Position numbers and translations under genes: made by a program. Of a stretch of DNA of 64,000 nt, positions 56,198 through 64,000 are shown one piece after another (position 1 is the stretch's first letter; each line of letters opens with the position of its first letter). The notes under the pieces are model-generated. The model made no database searches. It saw only the letters and a program-made list of their open reading frames with translations, and was not told the origin of the DNA. Source of the stretch: Streptomyces sp. MST-110588 (GTDB lineage Bacteria; Actinomycetota; Actinomycetes; Streptomycetales; Streptomycetaceae); the NCBI RefSeq assembly GCF_022695595.1, contig NZ_CP074380.1, positions 2,721,501 to 2,785,500 on the forward strand. Direction: 5' to 3'.

Positions 56198-56398
56198 TCA
56201 CCCCAGGCGCCGCACCCCGCCACCCCGAACAACACTCAGCAATTCCCACAACGCCCCACAAGACGCCACCACGGCTATCGAGGGATCATCGCTCTCCCGC
56301 AGGAGAACGCCCCCCTCTCCCTCCACCCGGGCGGCGAGTTCCACACAGTTACTGCCCTCGCCGCTGTACGACGACTTCTGCCAGGTGTTCTGGAACAT
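56198..56398 (-). CDS. DUF397 small protein
   Basis: A 66-residue DUF397 protein: FQNTWQKSSYSGEGSNCVEL, then VLLRESDDPSIAVV and a hydrophobic end. DUF397 proteins act beside XRE/DUF5753 regulators in Streptomyces (the BldB family is related). ATG at 56398 has GAGAGG 7 bases before it. It begins 11 bp after the stop of the XRE gene and is surely co-expressed. Confidence 0.9.
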   Translation of the reverse strand: MFQNTWQKSSYSGEGSNCVELAARVEGEGGVLLRESDDPSIAVVASCGALWELLSVVRGGGVRRLG

Positions 56399-56409
56399 TC
56401 CGAAACCTC

Positions 56410-57261
56410 TCACAGTGTCTTCATGATGGAACGGATGAAATCCCGCGAGGGCTCAGGCTTGAGCGCCATCGCTTCCATACGGTCCAGAACCGTCCGGTAT
56501 TTCGCAAGGGCCACTTCGGTGTGCACGAACACGAAGCCGTGCTCGGCATCGAGTTGAACGGTGTCCAACTCCGGCAGCGGCCCCTCCGCAAAGACGATGG
56601 TCTGTCCCGAACCGGGAAAGATCCCGGCGGAAAAAGGGATCACCAGCACGGCTACACCATCACGCTCGCTCATGTCGATGATGTGCCGAAGTTGCTCACG
56701 AGTGACCTCCGGCCCGCCGAACTGCATCCGCAGGGCGGCCTCATGGATGATCGCCGTATACGGAATGGGACGTGCCCGATAGATGACGTCCTGCCTCTTG
56801 ATGCGATGCGAAATCCGGTATTCGATCTCCGGAGGCGGGAGTTGCGGGATGCACTGCCGGAAGGTCAGCCGCGCGTAGTCCACGGTCTGGAGCAGCCCAG
56901 GAAGATGGGTGAGCTGTGCCGTGCGGATCGCCGTCGCGTAGTGCTCCAGTTCGGCCAGGTCGAGCAGGCCGGCCGGGAGCCTGCCGCGGTATTCCTCCCA
57001 CCAGTGCCGGGTGCGCCCGGTCTCCATGGCGGCGAGGGCTTCGACCAGCCGTTCGTCGTCGCATCCGTAATTGAGTGCGAAAACGCGTACGCGCTCCGCG
57101 CTGATGCCGATCCGGCCGACTTCGGTGTTACTGACGCGCGACTGCCCGATACCGAGCAGCTCACCGGCCTCGGTGGCCGACATGCCCGCTCGTTCGCGAA
57201 GTTTTCGCAACTCCCAACCGAGCCGCCGCTGCCGTGCTGTTGGGGCATCCCGTTGCGGCAT
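56410..57261 (-). CDS. XRE-family regulator with DUF5753 domain
   Basis: A 283-residue regulator. The HTH is near 10-65 (RRLGWELRKLRERAGMSATE, then GIGQSRVSNTEVGRIGISAE). DUF5753 fills 100-280, including THLPGLLQTVDYARLTF and HEAALRMQFGG. Members switch on a DUF397 partner or sense an unknown ligand; some influence differentiation and antibiotic output (family knowledge). ATG at 57261 has GAGAGGGGGG upstream. Transcribed with the DUF397 gene, divergent from an ATPase of the anti-sigma type. Confidence 0.93.
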   Translation of the reverse strand: MPQRDAPTARQRRLGWELRKLRERAGMSATEAGELLGIGQSRVSNTEVGRIGISAERVRVFALNYGCDDERLVEALAAMETGRTRHWWEEYRGRLPAGLLDLAELEHYATAIRTAQLTHLPGLLQTVDYARLTFRQCIPQLPPPEIEYRISHRIKRQDVIYRARPIPYTAIIHEAALRMQFGGPEVTREQLRHIIDMSERDGVAVLVIPFSAGIFPGSGQTIVFAEGPLPELDTVQLDAEHGFVFVHTEVALAKYRTVLDRMEAMALKPEPSRDFIRSIMKTL

Positions 57262-57499
57262 GCGCCCCCCTCTCGCCGATCGCCGCCAATGTACAGCGGT
57301 GGTTGAAGTCATCCGACCCAATGGACCGCGACCATCCGCATGCTCTACCTTACGTAGCGAATCAGTCACCGCAAGTGATTATGGCGCTGACGGAAGCGCA
57401 CCGCCCTGCCCGCACACCAGCGACGCGCAGGGCGACAGAGCCACCGCCCGGCACCTTCACTCTCCCCCTCAACTTCCGTGCACCCGAGAAGGGTTACGC

Positions 57500-57955
57500 A
57501 TGCCGCTGCAACTCGTGGCGACCGGGCAGCCGGCCGCACCCCCCGACGCGTGGGACTACAGTCTGCGCCTCCCCCACCACCCCGTCAGTCCAGGCATCGC
57601 ACGTGCCACCGCGCGCGTGATCCTGGGCCGTCACGATCTGCGGGAACTCATCGAAGTGGCCGAGCTGTTGACGTCCGAGCTGGCCACCAACTGCTACGTC
57701 CACACGCGCGGCCCGGCACGGCTGCGGCTCGCTCACGACGGCGGGGTGCTGCGTGTGAGCCTGTGGGACACCAGTCCACGGCTGCGATCCCGTACGCGTA
57801 CGGACGCACGTACGGAATCGGGTACGGGCGTACGGCCGAACGGAAGAGGGCTGGTGATCGTGGGGGCGTACGCGGACGACTGGGGGTGGTACGCGCTCGA
57901 CGAGCAACGACTCGGCGTCGGCGGAAAGATCGTCTGGTGCGAGCTGCGCCAGTAG
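57500..57955 (+). CDS. RsbW-like anti-sigma factor kinase (HATPase_c_2)
   Basis: A 151-residue ATP-binding protein. The GHKL fold has the N-box LLTSELATNCYVHTRGP, the D/G-box LRVSLWDTSPRL and GRGLVIVGAYADDWG. Such small kinases hold a sigma factor or phosphorylate an anti-anti-sigma factor. A variable Arg/Thr-rich loop sits between the two boxes. ATG at 57500 has GAGAAGGG 7 bases upstream. It is divergent from the XRE/DUF397 pair, a trio that recurs in Streptomyces. Confidence 0.9.
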   Translation: MPLQLVATGQPAAPPDAWDYSLRLPHHPVSPGIARATARVILGRHDLRELIEVAELLTSELATNCYVHTRGPARLRLAHDGGVLRVSLWDTSPRLRSRTRTDARTESGTGVRPNGRGLVIVGAYADDWGWYALDEQRLGVGGKIVWCELRQ

Positions 57956-57978
57956 GAAGGTCTGCGGGGCCCGGGGCC

Positions 57979-58596
57979 CTATGAGCCGTGGGTGCGGGGG
58001 AAGCTCACCTCGACGCGCCGGTTCTTCTTTCGGCCCTCTTCGGTGGAGTTGTCGGCGATGGGGTACTCCTCGCCGTAGCCGCGAATCTGGAAACCGACCG
58101 AGGAATCCAGCCCCTTGGCCAGCTCCCGCTGCACCGCGTTGGCCCGCTGCTTGGAGAGCACCAGCCCGTGTGCGGCCGAGCCGAGATCATCGGTGAAGCC
58201 GAAGACACGCAGGTTCTTGGCGTTCTGCTTCTTGATCTCGGCCGCGATGGCGCGAATCCGGGAAAGTGCGTCCGGGGTCAGCTCGGCACTGTCCTTCCCG
58301 AACAGGACCTCCGCCTGGAGCGCGAAGGTCACATTCGAGTTCGTGTCCTGCCGCCGCTCCGATCCGTCGTCCGTCTCGACGATCGACTTGATGTTCAGCA
58401 CCTTCGGCGGCGCGAGCGTGGCCCCCTGCACCATCTTGAGATCGGGGTCGCGGGGGTCGATCTTCACGGGTGGTGCGGAATCCTCCGCCGCTCCTGGCGG
58501 GTCGTCCGCGTGGGCGGTGGGAGCGGACGGCGCGACGGCCAGGAGAAGTACGGCGGTGGCGGTCACCACCGGGTGCGGGAGCCGGATCCGGGCCAT
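57979..58596 (-). CDS. OmpA-like domain protein of the Tad locus
   Basis: A 205-residue exported protein. The signal peptide is VVTATAVLLLAVAPSAPTAHA. A link precedes an OmpA/MotB C-terminal domain (about 85-200): VTFALQAEVLFGKDSAELTP, RVFGFTDDLGSAAHGLVLSK and the terminal EGRKKNRRVEVSF. It would bind peptidoglycan. ATG at 58596 follows the lipoprotein stop by 6 bp, so it is part of the Tad operon and may anchor the pilus machine in the wall. Confidence 0.9.
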   Translation of the reverse strand: MARIRLPHPVVTATAVLLLAVAPSAPTAHADDPPGAAEDSAPPVKIDPRDPDLKMVQGATLAPPKVLNIKSIVETDDGSERRQDTNSNVTFALQAEVLFGKDSAELTPDALSRIRAIAAEIKKQNAKNLRVFGFTDDLGSAAHGLVLSKQRANAVQRELAKGLDSSVGFQIRGYGEEYPIADNSTEEGRKKNRRVEVSFPRTHGS

Positions 58597-58602
58597 CGAC
58601 GG

Positions 58603-59184
58603 TCACCCGGAGATTTCGAGGGTGGCTTGCGGGAACGTGGGAAGCTGGAAGCCGATCTCGTTCACGTCACTTGGTGGCGCGGGGAACTGCATGAAGACCG
58701 GTACGGTCTTCCCCGCCGCTATCGCTCCCAGCCCTGTGGTGCACAGGCAGCGTCCTTCTGTGTCCCGGAGTACGTAGTAGCGCTTCTTCCCGTTGCCGTC
58801 CACCAGCGTGGCACCCGCGATCGATGCCCCATGCTTGAGGACATCGGTCTCGTCGCCCCGCCAGCGGACACCACCGGTGAAGAGCTTGCTGCCGGTGTTC
58901 TTCACCTGCCCGTTCACGGTCACGAAGCCGCCGCTGTCGCGCTTGGCCGAGTTGATGGTGAGAACGATTCCGTCCTCGCCTTTGAGTTCGGCGAGTACCC
59001 GGCTCGTGTCGGGCCGCTCGACCGGCTTGTCACGTTGCGCGCCGACCGGTGAGGAGCGCTCCTTCTTCACCGGAGCACCACCGCCCGTGCCGTCACCACC
59101 ACAACCGGCGACGACGAGCACCAGGCCGCACGCGATCACTGCGGCTTTCCACCCCTGGTGGGCCGTCGTGTGTCGAACGCTCAT
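58603..59184 (-). CDS. lipoprotein of the Tad locus
   Basis: A 193-residue protein with a lipobox (IACGLVLVVAGC, Cys28 as the lipidated residue). It continues into a domain with ITINSAKRDSGGFVTV-type strands and TLVDGNGKKRYYVLRDTEGR, similar to DUF4352-type beta-sandwich domains but not clearly assigned. It sits between the TadG-like and OmpA-like genes. ATG at 59184 has GAAGGACC upstream. Probably held at the outer face of the membrane as a pilus accessory protein. Confidence 0.85.
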   Translation of the reverse strand: MSVRHTTAHQGWKAAVIACGLVLVVAGCGGDGTGGGAPVKKERSSPVGAQRDKPVERPDTSRVLAELKGEDGIVLTINSAKRDSGGFVTVNGQVKNTGSKLFTGGVRWRGDETDVLKHGASIAGATLVDGNGKKRYYVLRDTEGRCLCTTGLGAIAAGKTVPVFMQFPAPPSDVNEIGFQLPTFPQATLEISG

Positions 59185-59204
59185 CGGTCACGGTCCTTCG
59201 CTGG

Positions 59205-59861
59205 TCAGTTGGCGAGCTGCACGGAGAACAGGTCAGAGGCCTCCGGAGCCTGCCGGAGATCCTCGGGGTCGATGATCCAATTCTTTCCGTCGCATCGCAG
59301 CGCGAGGGGCGGTTTCGCACCGCCCTTGTCGTCCTCGCCCTTGCCGTCCCCACCTTTGCCGGCGTCGTCATCGGGTGCCGGGGGCGCCACTGCGCAGCGG
59401 GGCTTGACGACCGCTTTCGCCTGGGCCGAGGCGTGTTTGCCCTCCGTGCCGGGCACGACCGAATCCCCTACGGTCTTCTGGGTGGTGATTCCCACCGCAA
59501 AGGACGTCGGCAGGGTGCCCCCCTGGCAACTCGTGAGGTCCGCCTCGTTCTGTCCGGCGAACCACTCCGCGTCGGCACAGGCGGGGCCCGTGGACGGCCC
59601 TGTGCCGTTCAGCAGGTCATCCAGTGTGGAGCCGACGAGGACGGCGTCCAGCAGTCCCTTGCGCAAGTCGTCCCGATACCGCTGGGCCGCCGCCAGCGCC
59701 GCCGCGTCCGCCGCGGTCTGGGCGCTGTTGCGGGTTGCCGCCGCCTGGCCGACCGCGAAGAACGCGAACGCGAGAAAGAGCAGGCCCGCCACTACGACGA
59801 TGTAGATCGGGAAAGCCTGCCCTGTGTCGCGGCACTCCCGGCGATCCGGACCAGGCGTCAG
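59205..59861 (-). CDS. TadG/TadE-like pilus assembly protein
   Basis: About 218 residues. The N-terminal helix is GQAFPIYIVVVAGLLFLAFA, followed by QAAATRNSAQTAADAAALAA, the family pattern of Rv3654c/TadG-like pseudopilins. The external part is Lys/Gly/Asp-rich and ends APEASDLFSVQLAN. No ATG, GTG or TTG fits; the first usable codon is CTG at 59861, overlapping the Flp stop as CTGA. A CTG start, or an undetected base change, must be assumed. Confidence 0.8.
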   Translation of the reverse strand: MTPGPDRRECRDTGQAFPIYIVVVAGLLFLAFAFFAVGQAAATRNSAQTAADAAALAAAQRYRDDLRKGLLDAVLVGSTLDDLLNGTGPSTGPACADAEWFAGQNEADLTSCQGGTLPTSFAVGITTQKTVGDSVVPGTEGKHASAQAKAVVKPRCAVAPPAPDDDAGKGGDGKGEDDKGGAKPPLALRCDGKNWIIDPEDLRQAPEASDLFSVQLAN

Positions 59862-60019
59862 CCGGTGAGTTCCGCGATCTTGGAAGTGATCGCACTGTAG
59901 ATGGAGCTGCCGATGTCCGTCCCCGCGATCGCGATCACGATCGCCACGACCACGGCAATGATCCCCAGGTACTCGACCGCAGTCTGGCCCCGGTCGTTCC
60001 CCAAAAACCGCTTCGCCAT
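59858..60019 (-). CDS. Flp-type pilin
   Basis: A 53-residue Flp/Fap pilin precursor: MAKRFLGNDRG is the leader and cleavage is expected after Gly11. The mature part begins QTAVEYLGIIAVVVAIVIAI with Glu at +5 and Tyr at +6, the Flp signature. It is the main pilus subunit, processed by the A24 peptidase. ATG at 60019 has GGAGGGG 6 bases before it. Upstream is a 391-bp gap to the TadC stop, so it may have its own promoter for high expression. Confidence 0.93.
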   Translation of the reverse strand: MAKRFLGNDRGQTAVEYLGIIAVVVAIVIAIAGTDIGSSIYSAITSKIAELTG

Positions 60020-60410
60020 CGTGTTCCCCTCCATGGGCGGCCGGTCCGCTCTGGCCCGGCTGGTATGCCCCCGTGATGTCGTTGCGCGTCCGGGCGCTCG
60101 CGACACGAGAAACGTACGCCGGAACAGCCACCCCGGAACAGAGCACCCGGCCCCATTCCTTTGCCGGGGACGTGAGTTGGCGCCTCAGTGACCGCTTTCG
60201 GACAACCGGTCCCACCCGTCCCACCCCCACTCAGCCGTCGTCGCAGCCGCCTGGCCCGTGCGCCCGGTGGTGCGGCGGGGGCCGAGGGATTCACGGGGGC
60301 TGACTTTGCCACACTTCGTTGCGTACGCGAAGGGTGCCGACGGAACAGCGACGGAATCCGGACGCGGGCGGGCACGGAGGCAGTGGCGTGTACGGAACGG
60401 TGTGGGCATG
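60020..60410 (-). other. 391-bp gap upstream of the pilin gene
   Basis: No gene is visible on either strand. It should hold the pilin promoter; I see no clear -35/-10 pair or stable terminator in it. Confidence 0.5.
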
Positions 60411-61313
60411 TCAGTCCCCTATGAAGGAGCCGAAGTCGGTGCCGGAGCCGAGGAAGAAGCCCGCGATGAGGAGGATCATCGTGCCCGGGACCATGAACGT
60501 CGTGATGACCATGGTGGCCTTGGGTACGGCGCGGGCGGCCCGGCGGCGGGCGTTCTGGGCGTCGGTGCGGCGCATGTCGTCGGCGATCTGGATGAGCGTG
60601 TCGACGATGGGCGAGCCGAGTTCCTCGCCCTGCTGAAGTGCGGTGACGAACTGGGCGACCTGCTCGGAGTCGTTGCGTCTGCGCAGTTCCTCGAACGCCT
60701 CGCGCCGGCTGACGCCCATGTCCATCTGGCGCAGGGTGATGCGCAGTTCGTCGGCCCAGGGGCCCTCGTACTTGTCCGCCACCCGGTCCAGGGCCTGGCG
60801 GAAACTCAGCCCCGCGCTGACGACCACGGCCAGCACATCCAGGAAGTCGGGCAGTGTTCGCTCGATGGTGTCCTTGCGTTGGCGAATGGCGGCCCAGATG
60901 CCGACCTCGTTCCAGAAGAAGCCGAAGAGAACGAGCAGGACGCCGAGGACGGGCTGTGCGCGCAGAAACATCACCAGCGCGCCGCCGAACCCCAGGAAGC
61001 CGTAGACGGCGCGGCGGGCGGCGTAGCGGTCGACCGTCAGGCCGCCGGGGTTGCCGGCCAGATCGATGCGTCTGCGGAGCTTGGCGACGCGCTTGTCCCC
61101 CATCAGGCGTAGGACGAGCGGCGCGTACCGCATGCCCGCCCGGTCCACCGCCGAGCCCACGACCGTCGTACGGGAGGAGCCGACCTCCAGGGCGAGGGCG
61201 ATGTCCGGGGGGAGCCTGGCCTCGCGGCGGTAGAGGGCGATGCCGTAGCAGATGCCCGCTACGGACAGGCCGAGGGTGAGGGCGAGGAGGAAGCCGATGC
61301 CGGGGATTCCCAT
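60411..61313 (-). CDS. tadC: TadC-type membrane platform protein (GspF domain)
   Basis: A 300-residue type II secretion F-domain protein. Helices are IGFLLALTLGLSVAGICYGI, AVYGFLGFGGALVMFLRAQP and MVITTFMVPGTMILLIAGFF. The cytoplasmic core is LPDFLDVLAVVVSAGLSFRQ and FVTALQQGEELGSPIVDTLI. It forms the pilus platform with TadB and the ATPase TadA. ATG at 61313 has AAAGG upstream; the frame is open further but antisense-like. Part of the Tad operon. Confidence 0.92.
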   Translation of the reverse strand: MGIPGIGFLLALTLGLSVAGICYGIALYRREARLPPDIALALEVGSSRTTVVGSAVDRAGMRYAPLVLRLMGDKRVAKLRRRIDLAGNPGGLTVDRYAARRAVYGFLGFGGALVMFLRAQPVLGVLLVLFGFFWNEVGIWAAIRQRKDTIERTLPDFLDVLAVVVSAGLSFRQALDRVADKYEGPWADELRITLRQMDMGVSRREAFEELRRRNDSEQVAQFVTALQQGEELGSPIVDTLIQIADDMRRTDAQNARRRAARAVPKATMVITTFMVPGTMILLIAGFFLGSGTDFGSFIGD

Positions 61314-61384
61314 GGGTGTGTGCCTTTGGGGACGGGAGGAAACGGAGGGAGACGGGTTGAGGTGGGCCTGCTCGGGGTGGGGCG

Positions 61385-62410
61385 TCAGACGTCGATCTTG
61401 GAGAAGCGGCGGATGAGGAAGAAGCCGAGGGCGTAGAGCGCGAAGGCGGCCACCACGGCGGCCTGTCCGAGGAAGGTGGAGGTCATTCGGTCGATGGCGC
61501 CCGGCGCGATCTTGTTCATCAGGAGCAGGGTGCCGATGCCCAGCAGCGGTACGACGTAGGCGGTGACGACGACCTGGGAGAGCTGGGTGCGGACCTCCCG
61601 CCGGGTCTCCTTGCGCTCCTCCAGGGTCTTGGTCAGGTTGCGCAGCGAGCCGACGACCGCCCCGCCCGCCCGGTTGGAGAGCACCAATGTGGTGACGAGC
61701 ACGACGAGTTCGCGGGAGGGCAGGCGTTCGGCGAGCTCGCCCAGCGCGTCGTCGATGGAGTGGCCGACGGCGAGCTTGTCCGAGACCTTGGCCAGTTCCT
61801 CGCCGGCCGGGGCCTCCAGTTCTTCCGCCGCCATGCCCAGGGCCGTACGCAGGGCCAGGCCCGCCTGGGTGGCGTTGGCCAGGATGCGGGACAGCTCCGG
61901 GAGCTGGTTGATGAACTTCTCTATGCGCTTTTGGCGCTGCCAGTTCAGGAAGGCGAAGGCGGACCAGACGGCGACGGCGGCGGCGAGCGGGCCGAAGAAG
62001 GGCGCCAGGGTGACATGGGCGACCAGCCACAGGCCGGTGACCGCGGCGAGCATGCCGACGAGGAATTCGCCGGGGGTCACCGCCAGCCCGGTGGCCGCCA
62101 GCCGCAGTTCCAGGCGGCGGCCGGCCCGGGTGGCGCGCAGCCTGCGGTCCAGGGACGGGAAGCGGCGGCGGGTGCCGTCGCGGGGGCGGCCGTGGCCGTC
62201 GTCCGCGAGGCGGTCGACGAAGGCTTGGCGCCGCTCCCGCCCGGCCGCGTACGTGCGTACGCCGATGACGGCCAGGACGGCGGCCAGCAGGGCCACGCCG
62301 AGGGTCAGGAGGGCGGGGCCGCCCATGGCCGAAGAGGCGAGCGAGGAACGTGATGAAGGCAGAGGAAGTGGAGGAAGTGAGGCATGCGGGAGAGAGGGAA
62401 GGGCGGTCAT
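61385..62410 (-). CDS. tadB: TadB-type membrane platform protein (GspF domain)
   Basis: A 341-residue GspF-domain protein. Hydrophobic stretches lie at 30-52 and 115-155; the core is FINQLPELSRILANATQAGL and LSNRAGGAVVGSLRNLTKTL; the C-terminal helices hold VVTAYVVPLLGIGTLLLMNK. ATG at 62410 is 3 bases after the TadA stop, so it is coupled. Partner of TadC. The first 28 residues are Ser/Pro/Leu-rich and might not be translated if ATG at residue 29 is used. Confidence 0.9.
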   Translation of the reverse strand: MTALPSLPHASLPPLPLPSSRSSLASSAMGGPALLTLGVALLAAVLAVIGVRTYAAGRERRQAFVDRLADDGHGRPRDGTRRRFPSLDRRLRATRAGRRLELRLAATGLAVTPGEFLVGMLAAVTGLWLVAHVTLAPFFGPLAAAVAVWSAFAFLNWQRQKRIEKFINQLPELSRILANATQAGLALRTALGMAAEELEAPAGEELAKVSDKLAVGHSIDDALGELAERLPSRELVVLVTTLVLSNRAGGAVVGSLRNLTKTLEERKETRREVRTQLSQVVVTAYVVPLLGIGTLLLMNKIAPGAIDRMTSTFLGQAAVVAAFALYALGFFLIRRFSKIDV

Positions 62411-62413
62411 CGG

Positions 62414-63751
62414 CTACCTGGCTTCTCTGGTGGCGAGCTGGTCGGCGGAGTCGGCGACGCCGAAGGCCGGCGGCACCGGCTCGTTCGCCATGTACAGGCG
62501 CTCCGCGACGGTGCGCGGCAGCGGGAAGTACCCGAACCTGCCGTGTACGACGCGGTCCGCGCCCATGGGATCGGCCTCGAAGCGGCAGACGGTGGCGAGC
62601 CGGTAGTCCTCGTGGCCGCGTGAGTCCAGGATGGCGATCTCGGCGATACGGCGGGAGCCGTCGGCGTGCCGGCCGAGCTGGATGATGCAGTCGACGGCAC
62701 TGTTGATCTGGTCCCGCAGTGCCTCGAAGGGGATCTTGACGTCCGACATGGAGGCGAGCGTCTGGAGGCGCATCAGGGCGTCCTCGGCGCTGTTGGCATG
62801 CACGGTGGCCAGTGAGCCGTCGTGGCCGGTGGACATCGCCTGGAGCATGTCGAGCGTCTCGCCGCCCCGCACCTCGCCGACGATGATGCGGTCGGGGCGC
62901 ATGCGCAGGGAGTTGCGTACGAGGTCGCGGATGGTGATACGGCCCTTGCCCTCGACGTTCGGCGGCCGGGACTCCAGGCGGATCACATGGGTCTGCTGGA
63001 GCTGGAGTTCGGCGGCGTCCTCGACCGTGATGACACGTTCGCCCTCGGGGATCAGACCGGAGAGGGCGTTGAGGAGAGTGGTCTTCCCGGCGCCGGTCGG
63101 GCCGGAGACGACCACGTTGAACTTGGCCCGTACGAGCCCGGCCAGCAGCATCACCATCTGGTCGTCCAGCGTTCCCATGCCGATCAGTTCCGGCAGGGTG
63201 TACGCACGCGGGAAGCGGCGGATGGTGAGCGTGGCGCCGTTCAGGGCGAGCGGCGGGATGATGACGTTGACCCGCTCACCGGACGGCAGCCGGGCGTCGA
63301 CCATCGGGTTGGACTCGTCCACCCGGCGGTTGACGGTGGAGACGATGCGTTCGATCGTCTGCATGAGCTGCTCGTGGGAGGCGAAGCGGACGGGTACGAG
63401 TTCCACCCGGCCGGACCGCTCGACGTACACCTGGTCCGGCCCGTTGACCATGATCTCGGTGATGGAGGCGTCTTCGAGCAGCGGCTCCAGCACGCCCAGG
63501 CCCAGCGCCTCGTCCACGACGCGGCGGATGAGCTGGGAGCGCTCGGCGGTGGACAGGACCGGGCCCTCGCGGCTGATGATGTGGCCCAGTACGCGTTCCA
63601 GGCGGATCCGGCGCTCGGCCGCCGCCAGCGAGGACATCTCGGCGAGGTCGATCTCTTCGAGCAGCTTGGCGCGGTAGACGGCGACGGGGTGGCCGTCCTC
63701 GCGGGCCGCCACGGGGACCTCGGGCGCGACGATGCGGGCTTTGAGGCTCAT
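62414..63751 (-). CDS. tadA: TadA/CpaF-type secretion ATPase
   Basis: A 445-residue hexameric ATPase that drives Flp pilus assembly from the cytoplasm. The N-terminal helical part is followed by ITEIMVNGPDQVYVERSGRV. Then come Walker A GPTGAGKTTLLNAL, the Asp box VITVEDAAELQLQ, Walker B-like RIIVGEVRGGETLDML and the His box STGHDGSLATVHANS. ATG at 63751 overlaps the stop of the gene before it. It starts the TadA-B-C block. Confidence 0.96.
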   Translation of the reverse strand: MSLKARIVAPEVPVAAREDGHPVAVYRAKLLEEIDLAEMSSLAAAERRIRLERVLGHIISREGPVLSTAERSQLIRRVVDEALGLGVLEPLLEDASITEIMVNGPDQVYVERSGRVELVPVRFASHEQLMQTIERIVSTVNRRVDESNPMVDARLPSGERVNVIIPPLALNGATLTIRRFPRAYTLPELIGMGTLDDQMVMLLAGLVRAKFNVVVSGPTGAGKTTLLNALSGLIPEGERVITVEDAAELQLQQTHVIRLESRPPNVEGKGRITIRDLVRNSLRMRPDRIIVGEVRGGETLDMLQAMSTGHDGSLATVHANSAEDALMRLQTLASMSDVKIPFEALRDQINSAVDCIIQLGRHADGSRRIAEIAILDSRGHEDYRLATVCRFEADPMGADRVVHGRFGYFPLPRTVAERLYMANEPVPPAFGVADSADQLATREAR

Positions 63752-64000
63752 GGGGTCCGTGATTCCTTCGGGGTGCCTGTGCTTGTGCTTGTGCCTGTCG
63801 TTGTGCCTGTGCCGTGGCCGGTCTCGGTACGTGTGCTGACGTATACGGCCGTGCCCGGGCCGGGGCCGGGAGCCGTACCGTCCTCCGTGTCGGGCAGCGG
63901 CATGGTGGCGCTGCGGGCCGCCGTCCCCAAATGATCGACGCCCGGGATGACCGACGGGATCTCCACGGTCACCGTCACCTCTACCTGGTCACCGCCCGGC
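63748..64000 (-). CDS. C-terminus of a TadE-like protein, cut by window end
   Basis: The frame is open from base 64000 (PGGDQVEVTVTVEIPSVIPG onward) and stops at 63748, overlapping the tadA start (ATGA). The piece (VDHLGTAARSATMPLPDTED) resembles the end of actinobacterial TadE-like pseudopilins. It closes with a Thr/Gly/Ser-repeat tail. The start lies outside the window. Confidence 0.65.
   Translation of the reverse strand, partial: PGGDQVEVTVTVEIPSVIPGVDHLGTAARSATMPLPDTEDGTAPGPGPGTAVYVSTRTETGHGTGTTTGTSTSTGTPKESRTP

Overview
The window is high-GC actinobacterial chromosome, almost certainly Streptomyces. The evidence is GTG starts, strong G/C at third codon positions, a WhiB-family regulator, a regulator/DUF397/ATPase trio, DUF6542, DUF4245 and DUF1707 proteins, a SpoIIE-type phosphatase fused to an RsbW-like kinase domain, and an oxyR-ahpCD locus. 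The stretch from ychF to uppS looks like the conserved core of the chromosome; that is recollection, not a computed comparison.

Layout. 1-5.3 kb: amino-acid permease (cut by the window edge), GntR regulator, PIG-L deacetylase, then a small accessory patch with a Phd/VapC toxin-antitoxin pair and a Uma2-type nuclease. 5.4-15.1 kb: ychF, a DUF6542 membrane protein, polyphosphate glucokinase, a MITE-like element, ispH, an APC permease, a double-HTH Lrp regulator, xseA and xseB. 15.3-23.7 kb: nitroreductase, DUF4245 protein, glpX, WhiB-like protein, DUF1707 protein, class I fumarase, fumC, DUF402 protein. 24-32.7 kb: SpoIIE/GAF/kinase protein, catalase, bifunctional penicillin-binding protein, an SPFH protein coupled to a small RHH-like protein. 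33-42.4 kb: two related FtsX-type ABC modules (two near-identical ATPases, three permeases) with a PadR regulator and matching dyads at both promoters. 42.5-52.7 kb: oxyR, ahpC, ahpD, AI-2E-family transporter, SLT lytic transglycosylase, PhoH-PIN protein, uppS, a broken aldo/keto reductase, and a prepilin peptidase. 52.8-58 kb: DUF192 protein, ArsR regulator/MFS transporter with three perfect operators, TetR regulator, DUF397/XRE/ATPase trio. 58-64 kb: a Tad (Flp) pilus operon on the minus strand (TadE-like, TadA, TadB, TadC, Flp pilin, TadG-like, lipoprotein, OmpA-like protein), cut at the window end.

Three themes run through the window. (1) Five genes (DUF6542, ppgK, two ABC permeases, AI-2E transporter) each need exactly one added base to restore the family reading frame, four of them at or near G/C runs. 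This looks like base under-calling in the assembly, although slippage in the organism is possible. A sixth gene, the aldo/keto reductase, carries a 46-bp palindromic insert. (2) At least eleven genes have a TANNNT -10 hexamer 6-7 bases before the start codon and therefore look leaderless. (3) Short tandem repeats (11-27 bp units, often rich in CGTACG) are unusually common, both between genes and inside coding sequence as low-complexity peptide insertions.

I found no rRNA, intact tRNA, CRISPR array or biosynthetic cluster. No wholly new system is proven. The best candidates for follow-up are the PadR-linked ABC pair, the SPFH/RHH couple, the MITE at the ppgK promoter, the palindromic insert in the reductase, and the structured leader before the SLT transglycosylase.
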